Source of the DNA: Paracoccaceae bacterium
Lineage (GTDB): Bacteria; Pseudomonadota; Alphaproteobacteria; Rhodobacterales; Rhodobacteraceae
NCBI GenBank assembly: GCA_016765235.1
Contig: JAESQH010000201.1
Coordinates: 1-24,372, forward strand
Direction: 5' to 3'
Length of the DNA stretch: 24,372 nucleotides
Below, piece after piece: positions 16,120 through 23,273 of this stretch; the stretch's first letter is position 1; every line of letters begins with the position of its first letter. The notes below the pieces were generated by a model. It was not told the origin of the DNA and made no database searches. It was given only the letters and a program-made list of their open reading frames with translations. The translations under genes were made by a program, and so were the position numbers.

Positions 16120-16160
16120 CCCCAGTCTCGTGCAATTAATTGCGTAGAGCCCGAAAGCTG
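16103..16160. repeat. 16-base direct repeat pair with 12-base palindrome between
   Basis: TAGAGCCCGAAAGCTG occurs at 16103-16118 and again at 16145-16160, 42 bases apart. Between them lies the perfect palindrome GCAATTAATTGC (16132-16143). The first copy ends the broken lyase and the second begins the AlbA_2 fragment. This is a scar between unrelated sequences, perhaps from excision or target duplication. Confidence 0.75.
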
Positions 16161-16393
16161 CCGATTGTAGAGTTGTGGGCTTGCCTGACAATGTCTTTGC
16201 AGACACAGACATCGTTCGCATCAGTGACAAAGCGAAAACGCTTCTGACTCCCACGCCTTCATTTACAAAAGAAGTGATTGAGGTTGGCGGTATGGGCGTT
16301 GGCGTCATATCGGTCGAAAAATACTCACACCCGCCCATTATCGTTTGCCGTGATGGCGAGGGGCTCGAAGACGGAACAATACTTTTCCGATAA
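16148..16393 (+). pseudogene. AlbA_2 (Schlafen-type) putative DNA-binding domain fragment
   Basis: The frame reads ADCRVVGLPDNVF, VISVEKYSHPPIIVCRDG and EGLEDGTILFR, then TAA. This matches the C-terminal part of AlbA_2 domains found in ATP-binding helix-turn-helix proteins, many of which lie next to type I restriction genes. The N-terminus and everything past ILFR are missing; the next strand in the family would read RY-G. Its stop directly abuts the stop of the convergent HsdR fragment. A GTG at 16175 exists, but no convincing ribosome binding site. Confidence 0.55.
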
Positions 16394-17860
16394 CTATGCC
16401 CAGCGCAAAAGCGTCTCAGCTTGGCTAAGAACAGTGTTGATTGCCAAAGGGGCAAGATCAGGTGGATAGCCAAACTTTTTCAAAATACGTCGAACCAACA
16501 CTCTAAGCTTTGCTCGGGCACTTTCCTTGAGATGCCAGTCAACGGTTACATTCTTCTGTAGCTGTTCAACGAGTTCATGTGCGATGAGGCGCAATTCATC
16601 ATTCCCCATTGCCTCAACAGCGCTCTCATTCTGGGATAGGGCGTCATAGAAGGCCAATTCTTCATTGCTCATGCCCATTTCCTCACCACGCTGGACCGAC
16701 GCGCTCAGCTCCTTTGCCATATCAATCAACTCTTGGATCATCTCAAGGCTGGTAATTGCGTTGGCATGATAGCGTGCGACTGCGGCCTCTAGCCGGTCGG
16801 AAAACGCCTTGGCCTCAACTACGTTTTGCTGTTGTCGGGACCTAATTTCACCGGCCAGCAATTTACGCAATGCTTCAAGCGCGAGGTTTTTCTGTTTCAT
16901 ATTTTGGATTTCTGAAAGAAACTCATCGGACAAAGCTGAAATTTCGGGGCTTTTCATTCCTGCGGCGGCTAAAACGTCGACGATGCTGGCATCTGAAATT
17001 GCATCTGACATAAGCTGAGCGACCGCGAACTCCTTGTCCTTAGTGCTTATTTTTGATTTTGGGGCCGTTTTGGACAACCCTGCTTTCACAGCTTGGAAAA
17101 AGCCCACCTCTTCTTTTACATCCTGAGCATAGTCACTGGCCGATGCTAACGCGAATGCTTTTGACAATTGCGAAACCAGTTCCCGAAACTGGCTCAACGC
17201 TTTTCGTTTCTCTTTCGCATCACTGATTTGATCTGCCTTGGATTTTTGCAGATCCAACGCCCACTCCATCGCTTCGGCAAGCGCAAATAGGCGTTCCTTT
17301 GGTTTGCCGAAAACCCCGAGACTATAATCGTGGCCGTAGAAAAAATCGCGGCATTGTTCGACAAATTCTTGCAATGCGGCAACGGCCTCATCTTCACTAA
17401 TGCCAGTTTGATTGCGATCCGTCGCTGTATAGTTTTGTAGCGCTGCCTTTAGATTTTGGCCGATACCGATGTAGTCGACTACTAAGCCGCCGGGCTTATC
17501 CTTGAAGACACGGTTTACTCGGGCAATCGCCTGCATCAATCCATGGCCACGCATCGGTTTATCAATATACATTGTGTGCATCGACGGCGCATCAAAACCC
17601 GTGAGCCACATGTCACGCACCAATACGAGCTTCAGAGGATCATTCGTATCACGCGCCCGCTTTGCCAACATGTCGCGTCGCGCTTTGTTGCCTATGTGCT
17701 GCTGCCATTCGAGAGGGTCGGATGCGGAGCCCGTCATCACAATTTTTATAGCGCCTTCTGTATCTTCTTCTGAATGCCAATCAGGTCGAAGGGCGACAAT
17801 TTGTTCGTAGAGATCTACGCAAATTTTACGGCTCATACAGACGACCACACCCAAATACAC
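16394..17860 (-). pseudogene. hsdR: Type I restriction enzyme HsdR, C-terminal half only
   Basis: HsdR is the motor and nuclease subunit of type I restriction systems. The 488-codon frame starts within helicase domain 2 (GVVVCMSRKICVDLYEQI). It keeps helicase motifs V and VI (DMWLTGFDAPSMHTMYIDKP and MQAIARVNRVF, about 107-143) and the whole C-terminal region, ending FGYPPDLAPLAINTVLSQAE then TAG. The PD-(D/E)XK nuclease domain and helicase domain 1, about half of a normal HsdR, are absent. At its 5' end the sequence switches within a few bases to a DUF4268 fragment in another frame. No hsdM or hsdS is present. Confidence 0.88.
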
Positions 17861-18135
17861 GTCTTGGCCTCAAGCCCCGCCGCATAGGTGATGATCTGCC
17901 CCAAATGCGAGTGATCCGTTGTCTCAAGCTGATTTTCAATAACAACCCAATCGCCCTCAGCCGTCGCCGTATCCCGACATAGAATGTCCGCACTAAACCG
18001 ACCAACACGCCGCTCTTCTTCCTCAACCTCAAGCGACATATTGAGCGTCTCGCGGTGGAAGTGTTTGACATTAACTGCTGATCCTTTGAAATATTTCGAC
18101 CACACTATCGCGACCGGCACGTTAGGCAAGGTCAA
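17833..18135 (-). pseudogene. DUF4268-family nuclease-like protein, N-terminal fragment
   Basis: The frame includes RRVGRFSADILCRD, GDWVVIENQLETTDHSHLGQ and IITYAAGLEAKTCIWV. This is the conserved N-terminal domain of DUF4268 proteins, which has PD-(D/E)XK-like residues (D in SADIL, E-N-Q). After KTCIWV the family normally reads A-RF--EHRAALDWLN; here it jumps to HsdR sequence and stops. The start is doubtful: a ribosome-binding-site-like AAAGGA and ATG at 18071 lie in a different frame, so the 5' end may also be damaged. These genes occur near restriction systems and in islands. Confidence 0.7.
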
Positions 18136-18142
18136 TTCGCAA

Positions 18143-18331
18143 CTAATGCGGGAATTTCAGGGACTTAATCAACTCTCCCTGTCGGTCCACTGAAATCTGC
18201 AAATAGGACGTTAGAGTTGTGTTGATACTGTCGTGCCCCAAATTCATTGACCACGCCTTGAATTGCTCGCGAGTGCCGCAAATCTGATCACCGTTTTTCA
18301 CCAGCGTTTTACGAATGCTATGGGGCACGAA
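18143..18331 (-). pseudogene. Tyrosine recombinase (phage-type integrase), C-terminal fragment
   Basis: The frame reads FVPHSIRKTLVKNGDQICGT, then REQFKAWSMNLGHDSINTTL and TSYLQISVDRQGELI. It contains the catalytic H-S-I-R, the LGH histidine box and the nucleophile tyrosine in TSY, as in site-specific integrases. The N-terminal arm-binding and core domains are missing. Upstream lies a run of nine G (18332-18340), and a stop follows at 18367-18365 in the same frame. The tRNA-Thr fragment about 280 bases away fits an integrase that used a tRNA gene as its attachment site. Confidence 0.82.
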
Positions 18332-18613
18332 GGGGGGGGGAGGGCCCGAAGAAAGGCGCGCGTATTAACCTATGAAACGACGAACAAAACACGTTTATCA
18401 TTGTATAAAACATCAATCAACCCAAAGGAGCTACTGGGGATGGTCATAATCCGTGCGGTAGAATTAGAATTTGGCATTTGGTGCAAATTTGGTGCACTCG
18501 GCGGTAACACTCTATTACAAACCACGATACTTGGTATTCCATAGGAAACTCAAAATACCGCCTTATCAATCACTTACTTTCATGAGGTGTCCTACATTGT
18601 CTTAACAACCCTT
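18332..18613. other. Non-coding stretch between integrase remnant and tRNA fragment
   Basis: No gene is supported. It holds a nine-G homopolymer (18332-18340) and a set of short direct repeats around 18468-18496. If the neighbouring pieces are an integration scar, this would be the arm of the attachment site. Confidence 0.4.
18468..18496. repeat. Short direct repeats ATTTGGTGCA spaced one helical turn
   Basis: ATTTGGTGCA occurs at 18476-18485 and 18487-18496, an 11-base period. A related AATTTGGCA lies just before (from about 18467). Such phased direct repeats between an integrase gene and a tRNA attachment core could be integrase arm sites. That role is inferred. Confidence 0.45.
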
Positions 18614-18657
18614 ATTTGTAATCAGTAGGTCCGCGGTTCGAGTCCGTGTGGGCACCA
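18614..18657 (+). tRNA. 3' part of tRNA-Thr(UGU), probably an attachment-site scar
   Basis: The 44 bases contain the 3' half of an anticodon arm (ATTTGTAATCAG, anticodon TGT). A T-arm follows (CGCGG, loop TTCGAGT, CCGTG) and then TGGGCACCA. No D-arm or 5' acceptor strand precedes it, and the 3' acceptor strand looks two bases short. It is therefore not a working tRNA. It is most simply the 3' duplicate left by an integrative element that inserted into a tRNA-Thr gene. The intact gene would lie outside the window. Confidence 0.75.
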
Positions 18658-18907
18658 GCAAAATCAATGACTTACGTACTTTCGCTGAATTCTATTACTT
18701 TTACAGTCAGCATATAGTCAGCAGTCGGCCTGAATTTGGAAAACGTCCACACAACCAAACGAAGGCCCATACACTTCACTAGCTGCTATATGGATTCTTG
18801 ATTCCTTAAGTGTCTTGTGTTACTTGTGCTACAGCAGTTCTTGCTTGGTGAATTGGCCCTTGGGCCTCTACATGATAGCCAAGATAGCCGACATGGCGGG
18901 CTGCGTA
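18658..18907. other. Stretch between tRNA scar and DUF3800 gene, nothing recognised
   Basis: This AT-rich spacer of 250 bases has no supported gene. It includes the 3' end region of the DUF3800 transcript, but no clear hairpin with a T-run was seen. Confidence 0.35.
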
Positions 18908-19564
18908 CTAATAGTGAAACTTGGTTCCGTGCTCCCAGAGATTATATTCTCTGGTAATCATTGACTTGATTAGGTCGTATGACCTTGTGTCACCTAGCTC
19001 CCACTTGCGCTGTATAGCCCAAGCGCAATAATCTGCGACTTGAAGGCATGGGTCGCATTGAGATGGCCTAAAGTCCACTGCCCAATTTGTGCTTTTGATT
19101 GTCTGGGACATCACGTCGTCCAACTCATTGCAGAAGGTGGTGCGTTCTTTCTTATTACCTATGGACGCGGCAGTTATAAGAAATTCGTCGCCAGCGTGAA
19201 CATGGGGCGATATCCCGTGTTTGAAGGTGTAATACCAAGGGTATTTATAAAAGCGAGATTTACTTTTTGTGATTGATGGTTTCGCTTTCGCCTTTTCACA
19301 AATTGTAGCTTGAATCTTAATGTCGTGTTTTTGAATGACCTTAAAAACGGAGTCGCGCACTTCCTGTTTATCTTTCGTGGCATGGAAGAAGTCCCCAACG
19401 GGGGCACCGTCCCAAATCAACTCACGCCTCAGCTTTACCAAATCAGCAGCGACATTGAGGTCACCTAGAATTATCGTGCACACGATAAAGTAACGCGATA
19501 CATTTGGGTTTCGGTTGAAGGTAAAGCAGCCAGCTTCGTCGGCGAAAAGATACTTTTTAACCAA
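18908..19564 (-). CDS. DUF3800 family protein (RNase H-like fold)
   Basis: The 218-residue protein has the DUF3800 pattern. The N-terminal acidic motif is YLFADEAG (D9, E10), the middle motif is FFHATKDKQEVRDSVF (H61, D65), and the C-terminal motif is QVADYCAWAIQRKWELGD (D178). The family is predicted to have an RNase H-like nuclease fold and often sits on phages and islands; no reaction has been established for this member. The start is TTG at 19564, chosen because a perfect GGAGG (19579-19575) lies 10 bases upstream and the conserved motif begins at once. Gaps of about 85 bases separate it from two upstream genes on the same strand. Confidence 0.75.
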   Translation of the reverse strand: MVKKYLFADEAGCFTFNRNPNVSRYFIVCTIILGDLNVAADLVKLRRELIWDGAPVGDFFHATKDKQEVRDSVFKVIQKHDIKIQATICEKAKAKPSITKSKSRFYKYPWYYTFKHGISPHVHAGDEFLITAASIGNKKERTTFCNELDDVMSQTIKSTNWAVDFRPSQCDPCLQVADYCAWAIQRKWELGDTRSYDLIKSMITREYNLWEHGTKFHY

Positions 19565-19647
19565 TAGAAAATAACCTCCAATAGATTCTTGTAATATCAG
19601 ATATCTTTTCGAAAAATGGAACCTGCAAGGTTCATCTGTATAGTTGA

Positions 19648-20133
19648 CTAGTCGAGCACCGACTGAGTTCCTTGAGCATCAAAATAGTCCCCCAAAGCTT
19701 CTTCAAATAGGGAATAACTGTGAAACAAATCTAACTTTGAATATCGCTGCATCATATTAAATTGCCCTAACACGAACGCTGCATAATTCCTTGCCTCTTT
19801 CGTTGCAGCCTCATCTTGAGTAATCTGCTCAAAATAGGAGTCGACGTCCAAATAGTACTCATTATTCGTCGGCAATTCTTTTGCTTTGAACTCTCTTAAC
19901 AGAGTTTTTACCGCATCTTTGCGCCCTAAGTAATTGAGTGCGTATTTGAATATCGAGCCTTTCAACAAAAAAAAGATTGGTAGAAGCCAGAAGGCAAGTA
20001 GAATAACGAAAAACGTGACCCAGAAACTACCATCCCATACAGCCGAAATCGCTATGACTATAAGTATATCAAAGAGCGAGCCAAAGGCGAGGTTTTGCCA
20101 GTACTTTCTCACATGTGTTGATTGAAATTGCAT
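19648..20133 (-). CDS. Predicted membrane protein of unknown family
   Basis: The 161-residue protein starts at the ATG 20133 (MQFQSTHVRKYW); a TTG 12 bases upstream is an alternative. Two adjacent hydrophobic segments, LFDILIVIAISAVW and FWVTFFVILLAFWLLPIFFL, lie at about 20-62. They suggest a hairpin in the inner membrane, followed by an acidic cytoplasmic tail of about 95 residues (YYLDVDSYFEQI, FHSYSLFEEALGDYFDAQ). I do not recognise the family. It lies between an XRE-type gene and a DUF3800 gene on the same strand, so a shared function is possible but unproven. Confidence 0.6.
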   Translation of the reverse strand: MQFQSTHVRKYWQNLAFGSLFDILIVIAISAVWDGSFWVTFFVILLAFWLLPIFFLLKGSIFKYALNYLGRKDAVKTLLREFKAKELPTNNEYYLDVDSYFEQITQDEAATKEARNYAAFVLGQFNMMQRYSKLDLFHSYSLFEEALGDYFDAQGTQSVLD

Positions 20134-20217
20134 AAAGGTTCTCAATTCGAAAGTTTGTCTGTTTCATACAGACTAAAGTTTCATCGGCAAAAATCAACTT
20201 TGAATAACTCTGACGCC

Positions 20218-20706
20218 TCAATGCTGGTTTTGGAGTCTTCGTAAAGTCCACCGTTTTCGTTGCGCTGTGGCAATCCGTTCGCGCCCTTCGATTGTTCTTG
20301 GACCTGTAGACATTCCCCCATGAAACTTACAGCGTCGCCTTCCAGCTTCGCTCAGTAGTCGGCATGGTGCTCCTTTGCGGGTTTTGGCTCCACATCGAAC
20401 ACGCTCCCGCGCACTTCTAATTGTAGTATTGTCAGTTAGGCGTTTCAGTTCTCCCGCCAACTTCACATCGAGGTATTCCTGCGGTTGGTCTCTAAAACCC
20501 CATGACCGCGTGTGCGCGTTTGGCGTCCAATAAACCTTCAACTTCAGCGCCTCGAAAAACCTTGTTGGAGCATGCCCTCTTAGGTCCACGTCGGGTTTGC
20601 CTTCCCAGTACACAACAGTGCATCTATGCACCCCGGCGGCCTCCGCCAGTTCACGCTGTGACAAGCCTGCTTTCTTGCGGTGTGCCTTTAATTCTTCACC
20701 TGTCAT
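20218..20706 (-). CDS. XRE helix-turn-helix protein with C-terminal HGGxSTG domain
   Basis: The 162 residues combine two parts. Residues 1-75 form an XRE-type helix-turn-helix (LKAHRKKAGLSQRELAEAAGVHRCTVVYWE). Residues about 104-150 carry CGAKTRKGAPC and RRRCKFHGGMSTGPRT, a short Cys/His module (C--K---G-PC, C--HGG-STGP-T) known from alphaproteobacterial mobile elements and probably zinc-binding. It may be the regulator of the two following genes. The ATG at 20706 has only a weak G-rich ribosome binding site. The fusion is unusual, since HGGxSTG modules often stand alone. Confidence 0.72.
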   Translation of the reverse strand: MTGEELKAHRKKAGLSQRELAEAAGVHRCTVVYWEGKPDVDLRGHAPTRFFEALKLKVYWTPNAHTRSWGFRDQPQEYLDVKLAGELKRLTDNTTIRSARERVRCGAKTRKGAPCRLLSEAGRRRCKFHGGMSTGPRTIEGRERIATAQRKRWTLRRLQNQH

Positions 20707-20968
20707 TTGTAATACCCCATCCCCGCGCGCGCGTATTGCTTAGAAAAACTATGCAACTTGGCCGTTTTATTTTGAGCTAATTGTCGATAATAAATGTAGC
20801 AGATTGGCCCCATCACTGCCACTTTTATGCTTAAGTCAGCCCCCATTTTAAAACGGGTAAACCTTTGAAACTTAATGCACTTACGATTTTACTGCCCCTC
20901 GAAAAAACTGACGGAATAGGTGGGTGAATTGCTTGAAAATGCCTGTTCCAAATTCGCGGTTCAATGCC
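20707..20968. other. Non-coding stretch upstream of the XRE gene
   Basis: No gene is supported in these 262 bases. The region is AT-rich apart from CGCGCGCGCG near 20726 and probably holds the promoter of the minus-strand XRE-led genes. Confidence 0.35.
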
Positions 20969-21223
20969 CTATGACACTATCAAATCAAACCTTTCAACAA
21001 CCCCCACAGCAAGCGTTGGGTCGTTCAAATATATTGCCATTGCTTCGTTACCGGGCTGGTTGTCTGAATGGACAGCATATCCGTCATTCCCACATTGCTC
21101 TCTAAGCCAATCGTGAATTTCATTTAATTGCTTGCCAAATCCATCGTCTGGCATTTTGACACGAACAATAACTGGAAAGCGTCGTTGGTCTTGCTGCTTT
21201 TGTGGGGTGCTGCGTCGATTCAT
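20969..21223 (-). CDS. Small conserved-looking protein of unknown function
   Basis: The 84-residue frame starts at ATG 21223. From residue 16 it reads FPVIVRVKMPDDGFGKQLNE, IHDWLREQCGNDGYAVHSDN and NEAMAIYLNDPTLAVGVVER. The alternating pattern and the GFG--L---H-WL---CG-DG motif resemble small alphaproteobacterial proteins on plasmids and islands that I have seen annotated only as hypothetical. There is no clear ribosome binding site. It is a possible compact alpha/beta domain; function unknown. Confidence 0.55.
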   Translation of the reverse strand: MNRRSTPQKQQDQRRFPVIVRVKMPDDGFGKQLNEIHDWLREQCGNDGYAVHSDNQPGNEAMAIYLNDPTLAVGVVERFDLIVS

Positions 21224-21296
21224 ACGGGCACAATAGCTTTACAAAATGCCAAGTACAGCTTCATGATATCAAGACTGCAATTGAGGAGGGCCCCGC

Positions 21297-21455
21297 ATGA
21301 AGAAGCTATTGATGACGGTTGCCTTGGCTTTGTTGCCGATGGCTGGGTTAGACGCGCGCCAGAAAACTGCCAACGCACAACCTATATCTAACGGTACTGT
21401 ACGTAGGAAAACCAAAACGGAAGTAGGCCTATATACGATACGTAACGTAGGATAA
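21297..21455 (+). CDS. Predicted small secreted peptide, 52 residues
   Basis: ATG at 21297 is preceded by a near-perfect Shine-Dalgarno GAGGAGG (21283-21289). The product starts MKKLLMTVALALLPMAGLDA, a classic signal peptide (two lysines, a hydrophobic core, small residues before a likely cut near residue 20-26). A short basic mature part follows (NGTVRRKTKTEVGLYTIRNVG). It would be exported to the periplasm or outside. No family is recognised. It lies 190 bases upstream of an outer-membrane protein gene on the same strand. The strong ribosome binding site plus signal peptide is the evidence that it is real. Confidence 0.6.
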   Translation: MKKLLMTVALALLPMAGLDARQKTANAQPISNGTVRRKTKTEVGLYTIRNVG

Positions 21456-21645
21456 GCCGTTGTATCTCGCATTTGAGTATCGGAGCTTGTTGCGCCAACA
21501 TTGTCGAATTAGACCGCCGCGAGGGATTATTGTTTTTTTCAGGGTTTCTGATAGCGTGGATGAATGACAGGCAAATAGAGGTTTGTATTCAGAAATATAA
21601 ACCACCCAAAACTCGACGGTATCGTATTAACTAGGAGATCAGTAA
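21456..21645. promoter_or_regulatory. Leader region of the outer-membrane protein gene
   Basis: This 190-base gap likely carries the promoter of the beta-barrel gene. A T-run follows GC-rich sequence at about 21518-21540 (CCGCCGCGAGGGATTATTGT, then six T), but no good hairpin was found. AGGAGA at 21633-21638 is the ribosome binding site for the next gene. Confidence 0.35.
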
Positions 21646-22290
21646 ATGTATAAAATATTAACTTCAGTTTCGTTGTTGGCCTTTGGCATAGGCAGTGGCG
21701 CCAATGCCGCTGAATCAGATTGGTCCGGATTCTATGGGGGCGTTAGTGCGGGTGGAGCAACGACGACCGTTTCCGATAATTACGATTTTGATACGGTTTT
21801 TACGTTTGACGCTGTAGGGTCGGTGTGGGGCGTTCTTGCTGGATATAACATTCAGAACGGGAATATGGTTTACGGCCTCGAGGGCGAATACACGTCTGGA
21901 TCAATTGAAGGCTCGGGGCTCTGTGACGGCGGAACCACACCTTTGTGCAGTGGTTCGGGCGCTGATGCGGCGTTCACTCTTTCGAATACTATTAGCCTGA
22001 AGGCACGCGCAGGATATGTGAGTGGCAATTATCTAATTTATGCGATGGCTGGCATTAGTCAGGCAGATGCTTCGGTTACCGACACACTTCAACCAGGAAC
22101 TGATGCGCAAAAGCACAGCGGCTACGTGGCGGGTGTTGGCGTGGAATTTATGGCGACAGATACTTTTTCGATTGGCATTGAGTATGAATATGGAAGCTAT
22201 GAAGAGCTAAGCTATGCGCTGGTTACAACGCCGGACGGGATTGGTTTCGATACAAACACCTTCAAAGTTTCCGCAAAATATCATTTCTAG
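21646..22290 (+). CDS. Outer-membrane beta-barrel protein (Omp25/Omp31-like)
   Basis: The 214-residue protein has a signal peptide (MYKILTSVSLLAFGIGSGANA, cut before AESDWSGFY). The mature part, of alternating polar and aromatic strands, opens with SDWSGFYGGVSAGG and ends FKVSAKYHF. A terminal phenylalanine is the signal for BAM-mediated insertion, and the size fits an eight-stranded barrel of the OMP_b-brl family. AGGAGA lies 7 bases before the ATG. Two cysteines sit in one predicted loop (GLCDGGTTPLCSG), so a disulfide is possible. Specific function unknown; immune or porin roles cannot be assigned. Confidence 0.85.
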   Translation: MYKILTSVSLLAFGIGSGANAAESDWSGFYGGVSAGGATTTVSDNYDFDTVFTFDAVGSVWGVLAGYNIQNGNMVYGLEGEYTSGSIEGSGLCDGGTTPLCSGSGADAAFTLSNTISLKARAGYVSGNYLIYAMAGISQADASVTDTLQPGTDAQKHSGYVAGVGVEFMATDTFSIGIEYEYGSYEELSYALVTTPDGIGFDTNTFKVSAKYHF

Positions 22291-22327
22291 GAGGCTAACC
22301 AGCCTCTGATCAAACTCAGTTTTTTTG
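22291..22327 (+). terminator. Possible terminator after the beta-barrel gene
   Basis: GAGGCT at 22291-22296 pairs with AGCCTC at 22301-22306 around a 4-base loop, directly after the stop codon. A run of seven T at 22320-22326 follows, but 13 bases separate stem and T-run. It is thus an imperfect rho-independent terminator. Confidence 0.4.
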
Positions 22328-22426
22328 TAATGACGTCCGTTGTTCGGGTGCCGGTAGAAGATTGCGATAATGTAAAAACTGTCTAAGCCGTTTTAAGACA
22401 CGATGCGCAAATGCCGTTGCTCTTAT

Positions 22427-22858
22427 TCACGCGCTCCGCCCAGTAATTTGGGAACGAAACCCCTCAATTACCTTCCGTTCAAAAACCTCGGCCTGCTTCC
22501 TTGCCTTAAAGTATGTGTGCCACCGCATCAATTTTGGTTTGCTAGGGAATGCCGGAGCAATGCCTCCCTTTGACTGACCATGCATAGCCCGATGCATGAT
22601 TGCTTTTCGCAGGAGACGGTCGAGTTTTCCTTCGTGTTCGGATGCGTAATTTAGGCCAAGGCAAATGCGACATTTGACCGGGTAGAGGATAGCGCACCGA
22701 CGATTACAGGTAGGGCATAGAAACCAAGCTCTAGAGCCGCCCAGATTGCACGTTGTTCGCTCTATAGCCACATGCACGCCTCCTTGTACCCGCACAAAGC
22801 CCTCCACACCCGCAGGGAGGCTTCTTACGTGGAATTGGGGCTGGGCTTCACAAATCAT
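22427..22858 (-). CDS. Zinc-ribbon protein of mobile-element type
   Basis: The 143-residue protein has two cysteine pairs, WFLCPTCNRRCAILY and KCRICLGLNYASEHEGKLD (C--C ... C--C), expected to bind one zinc ion. An R-rich helical tail (RLLRKAIMHRAMH) follows. This pattern recurs in hypothetical proteins of proteobacterial prophages and islands. The function is unknown; nucleic-acid binding is plausible. It lies 4 bases after the preceding minus-strand gene, so it belongs to the same operon. Confidence 0.68.
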   Translation of the reverse strand: MICEAQPQFHVRSLPAGVEGFVRVQGGVHVAIERTTCNLGGSRAWFLCPTCNRRCAILYPVKCRICLGLNYASEHEGKLDRLLRKAIMHRAMHGQSKGGIAPAFPSKPKLMRWHTYFKARKQAEVFERKVIEGFRSQITGRSA

Positions 22859-22862
22859 TTGG

Positions 22863-23162
22863 CTAAACTCTGCTCTGCTTTGCTTGCTGAAGCTCGAATA
22901 GGCGCCGAGATATAGGTGGCCAAGTCATCAGGTCGAGCAATGCCCTATCGGTATCATAGGTGCCTAGACCAATGCGGTAGTGACCAAGCCATGCGGCTGG
23001 TATTTGCTTAGAGCAATGAAGTGCGGGAACATCGAATCCAACATGCTCGAAAAACTTGAACAAATTTTCAGCGTCATTTTCAGCGAAATCAACAAGGGTA
23101 TTGAGAAGCATGTTTTTTGCTTCTTCAGGTGGGAGATAATTCTGAGAGTCTTTGATACTCAT
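22863..23162 (-). CDS. Hypothetical 99-residue protein
   Basis: The frame starts at ATG 23162 with AGGAAAGAG upstream and ends 4 bases before the zinc-ribbon gene. It is mostly helical and acidic in the first half (NYLPPEEAKNMLLNTLVDFA). The second half contains AAWLGHYRIGLGTYDTDRALLDL. No family is recognised. Its tight packing and ribosome binding site argue that it is real. Confidence 0.6.
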   Translation of the reverse strand: MSIKDSQNYLPPEEAKNMLLNTLVDFAENDAENLFKFFEHVGFDVPALHCSKQIPAAWLGHYRIGLGTYDTDRALLDLMTWPPISRRLFELQQAKQSRV

Positions 23163-23273
23163 GACGTGCTCTTTCCTACATAGGGTATGGTTAGTATTAG
23201 CGCCCCGTTTTGGGTATCATGGTGGGCGGTAAATCGTTGGTGACGGCACCTACATCGGGACCGTCGAGGTCAA

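Noticed and set aside
16175..16393. AlbA_2 fragment as an intact small gene from GTG 16175
   Set aside because: The domain is cut on both sides and the frame has no ribosome binding site, so it is treated as a pseudogene.
18263..18544. 93-codon plus-strand frame across the integrase remnant
   Set aside because: Opposes the recognisable integrase frame and contains the G-run; no protein likeness.
18614..18657. Functional tRNA gene
   Set aside because: The 5' half is missing and the acceptor strand is short, so only the 3' fragment is present.
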